Assembly: GCA_964617665.1 (NCBI GenBank) | Contig: CAZUAH010000014.1 | Span: forward strand, 1-62,786 | Source: JADHUC01 sp964617665 | Lineage (GTDB): Bacteria > Planctomycetota > Planctomycetia > Pirellulales > Pirellulaceae | Reading direction: 5' to 3' | DNA: 62,786 nt | Shown here: positions 27,672 through 37,368 of the stretch, piece after piece | Layout: every line of letters starts with the position of its first letter | Position numbering within the stretch: the first letter of the stretch is position 1 | Made by a program: the position numbers and the translations under genes | Notes under the pieces: model-generated | The model's input: only the letters and a program-made list of their open reading frames with translations | What the model was told of the DNA's origin: nothing | Database searches by the model: none

Positions 27672-30656
27672 ATGCGAGGTGGAACTTGGATGACGTGTTT
27701 GGCGTTCGCGGGGTTCTTGACTCTGTCTTGCGTTGCCTTTACCAGTGCCGCTGAACCCCGGACCCCTCTTTGCGAATCGCATCAGCAGATCCTGGCGGAG
27801 CTGGAATCGCGATGGTGGGGATGGCGCAGCGAATCGGCCCCAATCGTTCCTGCGCCCAAATGGTGGAACTCTCTGAAGCAGGTTTGGGAGCTTTCCTCAC
27901 AACAGGAAGTCGTGATCGCCACTGCGTCAAATCCTTCGCCTCAAGAATCGTACATCGCCGAGATGCTTCGATGGGAATTGACCGGCAGATACGGCATTCC
28001 GTGCCGTGTGGCCGGGAGTGCAGAGAAGCTTGAAAGGGCCAATACGGCCATCTTGTTGGGCACGCGTGAAAGCAACGCTCGAGTGGCCAAGCTCTGTCAG
28101 ATGGATGAAAAGGATGCCGCCACACTGGACCGACCGGAAAGCTACTTGATCGACTTTGTCGAGGATCAGGCCTCCGGCCAACGCTGCATCCTGATCGCCG
28201 GCGGCGATGCCGTTGGCTGCATCCACGGCGGGTATTCGCTGATGCAATTGATTGATTCGGATTCTAGCAAGGTGACGATCAGGGCCTGCCGCGTTCGTGA
28301 CTATCCTTCGGTGGCCGTTCGTTCGCTTCGCGGCGTGGGCGAATCGTTGGGGATGAAGCTGCAAGTGCACACGGATTCTCGTTACCTGGAACGCAGGGTC
28401 ACGGGCGACGAGGTTCATCCGGACGAGTTGATGCTTCCGTGCTTGGACCGGCTGGCGCGAAATCGGATCAATTGCTACCACATCCTCTCCGGTCTGGCGA
28501 ACGGTCCGAAGCTGCCGGAGCGTATGCAACACTTGGTGGAAGAATCGCATCGGCGCGGAATCAAGGTGGTCGGCGGTTTCCGGCCTGTCGGAGCCCAGCA
28601 AGGCGACCGGAGCACGTTTCCGTGCTATTGCGACGAACAACACGTCGAGATCGTGCTGGGCCACGTGCGCCAATACATCGACGCCGGCTGCGACTTCATC
28701 TACTTCATGGCCGACGACTACTATTCCGACAAGCTCTCAGGCCACTGCGAAAAGTGCATTGCCCGTTTCGGCGATCTGGCTGGCGAACAGCAATTCATGC
28801 TGCACCAAATCGTGGAACTGGCCAACGAGATGGGGATGGAAAATCGCCAGATCCTCTTCTGCCCGACACACTACGACGCGCGATCGCAACGGGATGTGGA
28901 CTACCTGAAGACCTTCAACGACGATCCGAAGCTGAAGGGAATTCAGTTGACGTTCACGTATCTGACCGAGGACGTTATCGAGGAGCGGGAACGGTCGCTG
29001 CCCAACTTGACGTACGCCTTATTCTATAACGGTCCTCGCTGGCTGGCGTACTACTACCGCCAGTCACCTAACACGCGTGGCGTTTTGGCTAACTCTGCGC
29101 GAAACGCAATGTACTTCCCTATCTACTATGGCTGGCACGCCGCTCAGTACAGCCCAACGCAAGGTTGGTTCGTCAACACGACTGATGCAGTCCGGCGGAA
29201 CTTCCACGAGGTGATCCCCAGCTACACAAAGGACACCACACTGCTGGGCAATATCGCCAACTACAGCGATTCGATCTTCAAGGGACCGATTGAGTACGCC
29301 CTGTGGGGCCACTATTGCTGGAACCCGGAAACGCATGACACCAAGCAGAGCGAAGTGGCCGTGGGTGATTTCCTCTTCGGCCCAGAGAGCGGTGAAACGC
29401 TTGCGCAATTGAATCGATTGCTTGTCGACTTGACCCGCGTCGTCTACGAGGATGTGACACCGCCAAAGGGATTCCTCGATACGCTCGACGATCGTTTCGA
29501 GCTGGCCAGAATTCTCCATCGATGTTTGGGGGAAGACTACGAGGCCTACTCGAACTCCGTCGCACCGGACTACATCCCGGCCACGCAGCATTTCCATGCC
29601 AAGCTTGGCATCGAGGACATTGGACAGTACATCGCGAAGATAGGGCATGTCGTCGAGCTTCGCGGACTGCTCACGGGCAAGCCGAATGCGACGCCGTCTC
29701 CACGGTATGCGGGTGTAGTTTTCCCGTCCGACAGCAACGACTCCTTTTTCGTATCCGGTGGATGCCAAGGAGGGAACCTGACCGGCTGTCTGAACGACCT
29801 GTGGACATACCACGTCGCCGAAAACCGTTGGGGCAAGATGGATGTGCCGACCGGCATGATGTCGCGTCGATGTGGCCATACGACGGTGACGATCGGCAAG
29901 AAGGTCTTCTTCTTCGGTGGAACCAGCGAGAGTTTCGTCAGAGTCCACAATTCGCTGCACGAATTCGACATCTCGAAGGGGACCTTCCGCGAAATCACCG
30001 AGATCCAAGGCGGCCCACCACCGGAACGACTGGTCCATGCCGCTTGCGCCGACTGTCGAGGCCGAATGTGGATCTTCGGCGGGCTGACCACGGATCGCAA
30101 GGCGTTGGACGACCTATGGTGCTACCATGCTGGCGAGGGTCGTTGGGAGAAGGTCGACGATGCTCAGGGCGACTTGCCCGGGCCTCGATACGGCACACGA
30201 TTGGCCTGCGTAGGGGACAGCTTGTATCTGTTCGGTGGCAGCAAAGAAAGAGGGCCGACGCTGAATGACCTGTACCGGTTTCAACCGGAACGGCAACGGT
30301 GGACACGGCTCGAAGAAAGCTCAGGCGAGCGGCCGAGCCCGCGGTATGCTCCTGCGTTCATCGCCATCGGCAAACGTATCTACTTGTTTGGCGGAGGCGA
30401 TGGCAATGGCGGATACCTGAACGACCTCTACACTTACGATCCGTCAGCCGATCGGTGGGAGAAGCTCGCGCCGAAGGGCGAGATGCCCACACCGCGAGGA
30501 TGTCCCCTTCCACTCGGCATGGACGAGAATCGAATCTACCTGTTCAGCGGAGCCCAATCAGCGGCTCAGTTCGGTAGTTGGATCAACGGCGACTTGCATG
30601 CCTACGACATTCAAGAAAACACCTTCAAGAAGCTCCGTTCCGGAATCGCTTGGTGA
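27672..30656 (+). CDS. GH84-like beta-N-acetylglucosaminidase fused to Kelch repeats
   Basis: A secreted protein of 994 residues. ATG 27672 has GGAG upstream and yields a signal peptide (TCLAFAGFLTLSCVAFTSA). Residues about 70-220 resemble the N-terminal alpha/beta domain shared by GH20/GH84 enzymes (AILLGTRESNARV, then LIAGGDAVGCIHGGYSLMQLI). A TIM barrel follows; its YFMADDYYSD has adjacent Asp348 and Asp349, matching the substrate-assisted catalytic Asp pair of GH84 O-GlcNAcase-type enzymes. Residues from about 670 to the end hold five or six Kelch motifs (WIFGGLTTD, LYLFGGSKERG, IYLFGGGDGNGGYLNDLYTY), forming a propeller. Hydrolysis of N-acetylhexosamine is likely but the exact glycan is unknown. 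A GH84-Kelch fusion is unusual to me. Confidence 0.8.
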   Translation: MRGGTWMTCLAFAGFLTLSCVAFTSAAEPRTPLCESHQQILAELESRWWGWRSESAPIVPAPKWWNSLKQVWELSSQQEVVIATASNPSPQESYIAEMLRWELTGRYGIPCRVAGSAEKLERANTAILLGTRESNARVAKLCQMDEKDAATLDRPESYLIDFVEDQASGQRCILIAGGDAVGCIHGGYSLMQLIDSDSSKVTIRACRVRDYPSVAVRSLRGVGESLGMKLQVHTDSRYLERRVTGDEVHPDELMLPCLDRLARNRINCYHILSGLANGPKLPERMQHLVEESHRRGIKVVGGFRPVGAQQGDRSTFPCYCDEQHVEIVLGHVRQYIDAGCDFIYFMADDYYSDKLSGHCEKCIARFGDLAGEQQFMLHQIVELANEMGMENRQILFCPTHYDARSQRDVDYLKTFNDDPKLKGIQLTFTYLTEDVIEERERSLPNLTYALFYNGPRWLAYYYRQSPNTRGVLANSARNAMYFPIYYGWHAAQYSPTQGWFVNTTDAVRRNFHEVIPSYTKDTTLLGNIANYSDSIFKGPIEYALWGHYCWNPETHDTKQSEVAVGDFLFGPESGETLAQLNRLLVDLTRVVYEDVTPPKGFLDTLDDRFELARILHRCLGEDYEAYSNSVAPDYIPATQHFHAKLGIEDIGQYIAKIGHVVELRGLLTGKPNATPSPRYAGVVFPSDSNDSFFVSGGCQGGNLTGCLNDLWTYHVAENRWGKMDVPTGMMSRRCGHTTVTIGKKVFFFGGTSESFVRVHNSLHEFDISKGTFREITEIQGGPPPERLVHAACADCRGRMWIFGGLTTDRKALDDLWCYHAGEGRWEKVDDAQGDLPGPRYGTRLACVGDSLYLFGGSKERGPTLNDLYRFQPERQRWTRLEESSGERPSPRYAPAFIAIGKRIYLFGGGDGNGGYLNDLYTYDPSADRWEKLAPKGEMPTPRGCPLPLGMDENRIYLFSGAQSAAQFGSWINGDLHAYDIQENTFKKLRSGIAW

Positions 30657-30834
30657 GGACGTAACCACAAAGTCCAGCGGTCGACTTTCCTGGCGTACAT
30701 CAGAAAACGGACATCTCGGATTCAGAAGCCTTGCAGGACTGCCGTCCGCCTGTGATAGTCTAGCTGGACAACATGCGATCCGCGTGAACGACATGAACGG
30801 CTCGAATCACCGATGGACCATGGAGAGACGAACA

Positions 30835-32328
30835 GTGAAATCGCCATTTACCTCGAACGAAGGAGTTTCGGCCTCGCGAGCCAAACGGTCTGGCGTGAAG
30901 CGAATCGTCGGTTGTCTTCTGCTTCTGTCTTGCGCAGTTGCCGTTGCTAGTTCGGCTGAACGGTTGCCGAACATCGTCGTGATTCTCACTGACGATCAGG
31001 GTTACGCGGACATCAGTTTGAACCCGCAACATCCGACGGAGGTCTCGACACCGCACATGGATGCCCTGGCAAAGGATGGTGTGGTTTTCACGCAGGGCTA
31101 CACCAGCGGAGCGGTCTGCTCGCCCACGCGGGCCGGACTGATGCTGGGACGTTATCAACAGCGCGTCGGCGTCTATTCGGCGGGGGACGGCGGACGCGGT
31201 TTTGACCCGGCAATCCCTGTTTTTCCGTCGTTTCTGCCAAAGCAGTACGTGTCGACGGCGATCGGCAAGTGGCATTTGGGGCTGGATGAAGACTATCCCA
31301 AACTGAAATGGCATGCCCTGAATCGCGGGTTCGACGAGTGTTATAAGTTCATGGGCCGCGGTGGTCACGACTACTTCAATCTGCGGTCCGACGTCGAAGG
31401 CAAGTTCCTGCACCCGATCTACCGCAATAAGCAACGAATCAACGACGAGGGCTATTTGACCAACCGCCTGAGCGAGGAAGCGGTTACCTTTATCGAGCGG
31501 AATAAATCGCAGCCGTTCTTCCTTTATCTCGCGTACAACGCGGTTCACGCCCCGCCGCAAGCACCGCAGGCCGACATCGACACGTACCGAAAACGCTTTC
31601 CCGAAATCAGCAAAGAACGCGCGATCCTGATGGCCATGTTGGAGCATCTGGATGACGGCGTGGGCGACGTTGTGGGCAAGCTGAAACAGGAAGGACTGTT
31701 CGACAATACGCTGCTGTTCTTTCTGACCGATAACGGCGGTTCAAAGGCGATGCAAGCGGATAACACTCCGTTACGCGGCTTCAAGGGAAGTCTTGAGGAA
31801 GGCGGAATCCGCACGCCCTTCATCGTCACTTGGCCAGCCAGATTCTCTGGCGGTCGGACGATCGGCACGCCAGTGATCTCGCTGGACATCCTTCCCACAG
31901 CACTCGACGCGGTTGGCGGTCTGCCGGCGGACAACAGTTTCGACGGCAAGAGCCTCCTACCGCTGCTGACCAGCGAGACCCAGACGCATCACGAGACGCT
32001 TTTTTGGTGCAAGGAAGGCGGCCAGTGGGCCGTCCGCCGAGGCGACTGGAAGCTGCGATCTATACCGGGCCAGATCGAGCTGTTCAATCTGGCCGAGGAC
32101 CCGTCCGAACAACGGAACCTGGCAACCACTCAAGCAGAAATTGTCGAGACGCTCCGTAGCGTCTTCGACGCCTGGATCGAACAAATGGCCGATCCGCTTT
32201 CCGGTGACCCAAAACCCGGTGACGCCGTGCCAGAAAGCGATGATCTGACGGACCGTGAAAAGAGGCGATTGCAGAAACGCGCGGTGCGCAAACAGCAACG
32301 CAGCCCTGCCGGAACGAGTAAGCCGTGA
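30835..32328 (+). CDS. secreted sulfatase (type I, formylglycine-dependent)
   Basis: A 497-residue arylsulfatase-superfamily enzyme releasing sulfate from an organic ester, probably a glycan. The GTG at 30835 is favoured, with GGAGAG 7 bases upstream, giving a basic N-terminus and signal peptide (VKRIVGCLLLLSCAVAVASS); ATG 30820 and ATG 30793 are in-frame alternatives. NIVVILTDDQGYAD supplies the first metal Asp pair. The modification motif CSPTR places the formylglycine-forming Cys at about residue 95. GKWHLG and the LTDNGG metal block are intact. The C-terminus is unusually charged (DDLTDREKRRLQKRAVRKQQR). Its stop overlaps the GTG of a possible early start of the next gene. Confidence 0.92.
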   Translation: MKSPFTSNEGVSASRAKRSGVKRIVGCLLLLSCAVAVASSAERLPNIVVILTDDQGYADISLNPQHPTEVSTPHMDALAKDGVVFTQGYTSGAVCSPTRAGLMLGRYQQRVGVYSAGDGGRGFDPAIPVFPSFLPKQYVSTAIGKWHLGLDEDYPKLKWHALNRGFDECYKFMGRGGHDYFNLRSDVEGKFLHPIYRNKQRINDEGYLTNRLSEEAVTFIERNKSQPFFLYLAYNAVHAPPQAPQADIDTYRKRFPEISKERAILMAMLEHLDDGVGDVVGKLKQEGLFDNTLLFFLTDNGGSKAMQADNTPLRGFKGSLEEGGIRTPFIVTWPARFSGGRTIGTPVISLDILPTALDAVGGLPADNSFDGKSLLPLLTSETQTHHETLFWCKEGGQWAVRRGDWKLRSIPGQIELFNLAEDPSEQRNLATTQAEIVETLRSVFDAWIEQMADPLSGDPKPGDAVPESDDLTDREKRRLQKRAVRKQQRSPAGTSKP

Positions 32329-32348
32329 TTAGTGGACGGACAAGGACG

Positions 32349-33356
32349 ATGAATAGCCGCCAGCGCGTAATCCGGGCGATCGAGATGACCGGCCCGGATC
32401 GGACGCCGATAATGCACGATGCACTGCCAGGGGCTTTTGTCCGTTACGGCGAGGCTTTGGAAGGTCTTTACCGCCGATATCCCGATGACGTTGTCAATGT
32501 GGGTAGCGCCACGTACGGCGAGTTCGGGCCGGAGATTGGCACACCCAGCCGCGATTCGTGGGGAAGTCATTGGGTACGGCACAACGACGAGCATAAGGGG
32601 CAGGTCACCTTCCACCCTCTGGCGGATTGGAACGATTTGGACCGGTACGAGCCGCCTGACACTGCCACGGACGAGATAATGGCGGCGGTGGTGCGGCGAA
32701 TCGAAGAGAACGCCGGGGACAAATACACAATTGCCGACGGCGACACGCTTTGGCAGCGGATGTACTACTTGCGTGGCTTTCAGGAGGCCAACGAAGACCT
32801 GCTGATCGAGCCAGAACGTGCGGCCCGGCTTCGCGATATGATCCTGGAAGTCATCCTCCGGCGGCTCGACCGTCTGGTCGGACTCGATGGGCTGGACGGG
32901 GTGCATTTTCGTGACGACTGGGGCACTCAAACGGCGTTATTGATTCGACCCGAACTGTGGCGTGAGTTCTTCAAGCCGGCCTACGCGAAAATGTTCGATG
33001 TGGTCCGGCAAACCGGCAAGCACGTCTGGTTTCACAGCGATGGCGTGATCGAAACGATCATTCCCGATCTCATCCAGACCGGCGTCCACGTGCTCAATCC
33101 ACAATGCAACTGCATGTCGCGTGAGCGGCTCAGCTCGCTGGTAGCCCGAAACGTCTGTCTGCTGGGCGATTTGGACCGCCAGTGGACGCTCCCCAGCGGA
33201 ACGCCCGAGGAGGTGCGGGCAGCCGTGCGAGCCGACGTGGACACGTACGGCTGCCATCAAGGAGGACTGATCCTCCGCGGCGAAATTGCCGGTGATGTGC
33301 CGCTGGAGAACGTTGAAGCCATGCTTGATGAAATGACGCACTACGAAGTCCCGTAA
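32349..33356 (+). CDS. uroporphyrinogen decarboxylase / corrinoid methyltransferase family protein (first copy)
   Basis: A 335-residue TIM-barrel protein of the URO-D superfamily, which holds heme-pathway decarboxylases and cobalamin-dependent methyltransferases of the MtaA/MtbA type. NSRQRVIRAIEMTGPDRTPI at the N-terminus and VWFHSDGVIETIIPDLIQTG in the barrel are typical of the methyltransferase-like branch. The His of HSDG and a later Cys (NPQCNCM) could be zinc ligands. There is no leader, so it is cytoplasmic. ATG 32349 follows AAGGACG closely; GTG 32325 overlaps the sulfatase stop. Setting beside a sulfatase and glycosidases argues against heme synthesis; handling of a methylated or other modified sugar is a guess. 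Confidence 0.8.
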   Translation: MNSRQRVIRAIEMTGPDRTPIMHDALPGAFVRYGEALEGLYRRYPDDVVNVGSATYGEFGPEIGTPSRDSWGSHWVRHNDEHKGQVTFHPLADWNDLDRYEPPDTATDEIMAAVVRRIEENAGDKYTIADGDTLWQRMYYLRGFQEANEDLLIEPERAARLRDMILEVILRRLDRLVGLDGLDGVHFRDDWGTQTALLIRPELWREFFKPAYAKMFDVVRQTGKHVWFHSDGVIETIIPDLIQTGVHVLNPQCNCMSRERLSSLVARNVCLLGDLDRQWTLPSGTPEEVRAAVRADVDTYGCHQGGLILRGEIAGDVPLENVEAMLDEMTHYEVP

Positions 33357-33366
33357 AGGAATTCCC

Positions 33367-34464
33367 ATGACTCCTCGCCAACGTATTCTGGCGGCCTTGA
33401 ACCACGAGCCGCCTGACCGCACGCCAACCGATGGCTGGTTTCACCACGAGGTGATTGACTCGCTCAAGCAGCATTACCAGACCGACGATTGGTCGGATGT
33501 GCTTGCGGAATTGGGAATCGAAGGTTGGGCCGAACTCAGCCCAGAGATTGCCTCGGGGGGCCGCGCTGAACAAGACAGCTTGCTGCCCGGACACGCCTCT
33601 GGACAGCCGGCGGTTTGGCTCGATGAACATACTTACGAAGACGTTTGGGGAGCCCGCTTCCGCATGGGCGACGACGGGCGTTATCGGCAGTGGTTAAGTG
33701 GACCGCTCGAGCATGCCGAAACGCTGGATGATATTGCCAGCTATGCGATGCTTCGGGAGGCACAGATCCTCGAACCGGAGGACTATCCCCAGCAGGTTGC
33801 AGACCTGAAACAGCAGGAGTTGTTTGTCACAGGCGACCTGGAGAACCCGTTTCGGCGGTTGTGGAATCTGCGCGGTTTCGAAAACGCCCTGATGGACTAC
33901 CTGGCGAATCAGGAAATCCTGGAAGCCGTCTATGATTCCCTGTACCAACTGTACACCAACGCGGCCCTGCGCATGACCCGAGCCGGCGTTGACATGATCA
34001 AGATCGTGGGCGACATCGCCATGCAAGACCGCGTCATCATGGGGCCGGACTTGTGGCGGCAATTTGACAAGCCGCGCATGGGCGGGCTGATTGAAGCTTG
34101 TCGGCAAGTCAGGCCGGATATCGTGTTCTTCTTCCACAGCGACGGCAAGCTAACTGACCTGGTGGACGATTTGGTGGAGATAGGTATCAATGTCCTAAAC
34201 CCAATCCAACCGGAATGCATGGACCCGGTGGAAGTCAAACGGCGTTGGGGCGATCGGATCACGTTGCACGGGTGCATCAGCCTTCAGCGAACGCTTCCCT
34301 TTGGCTCAACGGATGATGTACGTCGCGAGGTCGAAGATTTGATTCGTACGTGCGGGATGGACGGCGGTTTGATCCTGATGCCATCCAACGTCATTCAGCC
34401 GGACACATCCGTCGAGAACATCATCGCCTGCTATCATGCGGCTCGTGATTTCGACGTTCGTTAG
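33367..34464 (+). CDS. uroporphyrinogen decarboxylase / corrinoid methyltransferase family protein (second copy)
   Basis: A 365-residue paralogue of the preceding gene, starting 10 bp after its stop with AAAGGA 6 bases before the ATG. It shares the opening TPRQRILAALNHEPPDRTP and the FFFHSDGKLTDLVDDLVEIG block. NVLNPIQPECMDP follows with a candidate metal Cys, then the C-terminal GGLILMPSNVIQPDTSVENI. The two copies clearly differ in sequence, so they may form a pair acting together or on different substrates. No corrinoid-binding protein is encoded next to them, which a methyltransferase role would normally need. This is the last gene of the plus-strand sugar run. Confidence 0.8.
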   Translation: MTPRQRILAALNHEPPDRTPTDGWFHHEVIDSLKQHYQTDDWSDVLAELGIEGWAELSPEIASGGRAEQDSLLPGHASGQPAVWLDEHTYEDVWGARFRMGDDGRYRQWLSGPLEHAETLDDIASYAMLREAQILEPEDYPQQVADLKQQELFVTGDLENPFRRLWNLRGFENALMDYLANQEILEAVYDSLYQLYTNAALRMTRAGVDMIKIVGDIAMQDRVIMGPDLWRQFDKPRMGGLIEACRQVRPDIVFFFHSDGKLTDLVDDLVEIGINVLNPIQPECMDPVEVKRRWGDRITLHGCISLQRTLPFGSTDDVRREVEDLIRTCGMDGGLILMPSNVIQPDTSVENIIACYHAARDFDVR

Positions 34465-34470
34465 GTTGGC

Positions 34471-34495
34471 CTCCGTTGGGGCGTGTCCCCGCGGA
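34471..34495 (+). terminator. terminator-like hairpin after the sugar locus
   Basis: CTCCGTTGGGG pairs with CCCCGCGGAG around a CGTGT-like loop, starting 7 bases after the stop of the second URO-D gene. It lacks a T run, so it could be a REP-type palindrome rather than a strong intrinsic terminator. Confidence 0.45.
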
Positions 34496-34499
34496 GCCG

Positions 34500-35246
34500 A
34501 GTTCAAAACCAGCACGTTCTCGGCGCACACTGCACCTCCCATCCCGACTCGCGCAACCGTCCGTGAACCCTCTCGCCCGTAGACTGTTCCATTGGCATCA
34601 GATCCAACAAGGTCATGACTCAATGGCCGGCGATTCGACAGCCAGCAAGACAAACGAATCCCAATCACAATCAAGCACTTCCAAGGCCCGAGTTGGATCG
34701 TATGGTCCATCATCCACACCCAGTCATCGGCCTTTTCTTTTTCGCAACTGAGTTCAAGCAGTCCAACTCGCAGCAGCCACAGGCGGCCAGAATTGGCACA
34801 AGGTGTCCGCTCCACGTAGGGAAGATACGAACCGACCAACTTCAGCACTGCTGATGCACTTCGCATACTTGTTGCTGCGCCGATTACCATTTGAAGAAAC
34901 AGAGCAATCACTCCGACAGAGAAGCAATGACGAGCCGGAAGAACCTGGAAATTTGCAATGCCTTCCCCCGGCTGGCCGGGGATCATATCCCGTCGCCCCT
35001 GGGTCGGCGGCATTTTTGTCCCTCCACGTCCCGTTGAAGTCGTTGTACTTCCGACTCCAGTTCCTTGGCTTGTGTCCTCCAATTAGCTCGACTCTGCTCA
35101 ACCGCACGGATCTGGTTCTTCGCCAACTTCAATTCCGCTCTAACCTGCTTACACTTCTCCTTCCAGTTGTCTCGACTTCGCTTAAAGAAACCCAACAACA
35201 ACTTCGGCCTGCTCCTGTACGTCGTTCCATCAATCGTTGCTTGCAT
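34500..35246 (-). pseudogene. decayed transposase (insertion sequence remnant)
   Basis: The 5' part (35246 to about 34990) encodes a coiled-coil N-terminus (RSRDNWKEKCKQVRAELKLA, then RANWRTQAKELESEVQRL). After a frame change near 35030 the reading continues in another frame with HCFSVGVIALFLQMVIGAAT, LWLLRVGLLELS and ADDWVWMMDHTIQLGPWKCL. This matches a transposase family I recognise from planctomycetes and some proteobacteria, in which a DHT-type motif follows a Trp-rich strand. The catalytic C-terminal half is missing or scrambled by about 34500. I could not identify terminal inverted repeats, so the element boundaries are unknown. Confidence 0.75.
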
Positions 35247-35406
35247 AGCTGTGTTCCTTCATCAGCCAAAAGCTGAAACCAAGGGAAAATACGTAATGAA
35301 ACAAAAACCGAATATTTGACAAACACCAATTTCCCAAGAAGATGAAGTCAAATTTAGCAGGCCAGACTCAGCCTGACCTACCGGATTGCAGATCTGTTAG
35401 AGTGCC

Positions 35407-36276
35407 CTATATCGTATCGAGAACACCGTTAACGTAGCCGATCGATTCGGCCAAGCCGGGCAGTGGGTCGGTTGCGTGTTCTTCGTACTCGAACGCGAGG
35501 TAGCCGGAGTATCCGATCTTGACCAGCGTGCGCAGCAGTACCGGTATGTCGATGATACCACGGCCGCACGGCGTCGAATGTCCGCTCTTGGCCGCTTCCG
35601 TGACGTCCTTGATATGGAAGTCCAACATGCGATCGGCGCATTTCTCGGTCTCGGCAATGGCGTCCTCGCCATATCGCACTGTATGGCCTACGTCGTGGCA
35701 GAAGCCGATTCGCTTGTCCAGGTCCTTGATCTTGTCGTACGAGGTCAGAGGCGTCGGGAAATGCTTGTCGCCGGGCCCGTGATTGTGAATGCAGACCTGG
35801 ATGTCGTACTCCTTCACCTTCTCGTTGATCAGCGGCAGCGTTTCCGCAGTCGGAGCTGCAACGATTTTCACCATGCCGGCCGCCTTCGCATACTCGAATG
35901 CCTGGTTTACCTGCTCGTCGCTCTTCATCCCGATCACACCACCGCCGTAGAGCAGAATCCCGGCTTCCTTGACCTTCTCGACAGCCGCCGCGATTTCGTC
36001 AGGCGTTGCATCCAGCGGCAAATGGAACGATTTCAGGCAGATTGCTTCCAGCCCGACCCGCTTGGTCATTTCCAGCGTCTCGTCAAGGTTGAACTTGCGA
36101 AGGGTATAGGAGGCTAGTGCAAGTTTCAGAGGCCGTTCGCGTCTTTCTGTGGTTGCTTCCGCTGCGTCTGCGGTGGCCGTCGTCCCTTCGCCGCCTAGGC
36201 ACGCCAGAGTTGCCGCCGTACCGGCACCAGCGAGTTTCAGAAAACTGCGTCTTGTTGTGTTCGTGTCGTTCTTCAT
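35407..36276 (-). CDS. Tat-exported sugar phosphate isomerase/epimerase-like protein
   Basis: A TIM-barrel protein of 289 residues in the sugar phosphate isomerase/epimerase family. It starts with a twin-arginine leader (TRRSFLKLAGAGTAATLACL). Barrel motifs are LALASYTLRKFNLDETLEM, VCIHNHGPGDKHFP, RIGFCHDVGHTVRYG with metal-type Asp and His, DFHIKDVTEAAKSG and YLAFEYEEHATDPL. It therefore keeps the His/Asp/Glu metal site expected of an active enzyme. ATG 36276 follows AAAGGA at a rather long spacing; GTG 36285 is an alternative. It is divergent from the secreted unknown at 36516, and no catalytic partner lies directly next to it. Confidence 0.85.
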   Translation of the reverse strand: MKNDTNTTRRSFLKLAGAGTAATLACLGGEGTTATADAAEATTERRERPLKLALASYTLRKFNLDETLEMTKRVGLEAICLKSFHLPLDATPDEIAAAVEKVKEAGILLYGGGVIGMKSDEQVNQAFEYAKAAGMVKIVAAPTAETLPLINEKVKEYDIQVCIHNHGPGDKHFPTPLTSYDKIKDLDKRIGFCHDVGHTVRYGEDAIAETEKCADRMLDFHIKDVTEAAKSGHSTPCGRGIIDIPVLLRTLVKIGYSGYLAFEYEEHATDPLPGLAESIGYVNGVLDTI

Positions 36277-36515
36277 GGTGTACACCGTCCTTTGCCTATC
36301 GGATGTCAGGAATTGGGATCAAAACTCTGCCGTTCGCGACGATCGGATCAAGGCCACGTCACTCGGGCTGAGCCTACGCGGCCCGATACAGGGTGTCAAG
36401 ATTGCAGATCGCCGAACTGATCTTGTATCGACGGAACGTGGCGAGATACGATACGCCGGTGCGGCGGTACTTGCGTGCCCGTCTGGAGTACTCTTGACAG
36501 TGGGAGGTCGAGCAA

Positions 36516-37304
36516 ATGGCAAGACGATTTCTGACAGTGATCGCTTTCCTTTTCGTGCAAGGAAATGCGCTAGTAGACGATGCGCATGGAAAGGACTATC
36601 TCCTGCGCGTCGACTTCGTCGAAGTCGCGTGCGACGGTGGCTTGAGTGCGGATGACTGCATGAAGAATATGACTGCGACAGCGGTTGTTTTGACGGTCGA
36701 ACCTGGCGCGGAATTCTACGAGAAGAAACGCGCCAGTCTGCATGAACTAGAACTCATGGGGAAGATTGAAGGGATCGACAACAATATGGTGCGGATATCG
36801 GATTGCACGCTGCAATGCGATATCAATGACGAGTTTGGCGAGCCATCGCGTATGACCAGGACCAGTATTGAAGGCACCTACACCGTCAACCACCTTCACC
36901 GTCTTTGCGGTAGCGCATGGACACGCACACTGGCAGATGGGACAAGCAGGCGGTGGGTCAGCGTGTTCTTCATCACCGCGCTGGAATGGCCAGACGATGC
37001 ACAGCGGCAGCGCAAGATAGTGGCATCGTTTGAGCGGCATCGTGCCGAGATGGTCAAAGAGGAGATCCTGGATTTCCGCGAACAGAAGGCCGCCAAGCAA
37101 AAGGCCGGGGCGAGCATGGTGGCACAGATAAGGTCCCACCTCGCCGCTGGTGAAACGCAAGTCGCTGCACGGCTCATGGGGATAGCCCGACAGCATTTCT
37201 TCAGATCCGATGCCCCCGACGACGTAGATCAGCTTCAGCAGCAAATCGACCAAGCGTTGCCCGAGCGTGCGCATAGGCGACACTTGGACGGGACCAAACA
37301 GTAG
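36516..37304 (+). CDS. secreted protein of unknown function
   Basis: A 262-residue protein that I do not recognise. It has a short signal peptide (RRFLTVIAFLFVQGNALV). Several Cys residues (VACDGGLSADDC, then SDCTLQCDIND) suggest disulfides in the exported protein. The centre (about residues 35-160) appears beta-rich; the C-terminal 90 residues are helical and charged. GGGAGG 8 bases before ATG supports the start. A strong GC-rich hairpin follows the gene at 37331-37368. Neighbours (isomerase, sulfatase) give no clear clue. Confidence 0.75.
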   Translation: MARRFLTVIAFLFVQGNALVDDAHGKDYLLRVDFVEVACDGGLSADDCMKNMTATAVVLTVEPGAEFYEKKRASLHELELMGKIEGIDNNMVRISDCTLQCDINDEFGEPSRMTRTSIEGTYTVNHLHRLCGSAWTRTLADGTSRRWVSVFFITALEWPDDAQRQRKIVASFERHRAEMVKEEILDFREQKAAKQKAGASMVAQIRSHLAAGETQVAARLMGIARQHFFRSDAPDDVDQLQQQIDQALPERAHRRHLDGTKQ

Positions 37305-37330
37305 CGCCGTGCGCCCACTTCCATAGCATG

Positions 37331-37368
37331 GGCCCCCGGCCTGTGATGGCCGCCACGGGCCGGGGGCC
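37331..37368 (+). terminator. GC-rich hairpin, probable terminator
   Basis: GGCCCCCGGCC (37331-37341) is followed after 16 bases by its perfect inverted copy GGCCGGGGGCC (37358-37368). It lies 27 bases after the unknown gene's stop. No T run follows, but TGTTACCTTTGGTT is T-richer than average. Confidence 0.55.
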
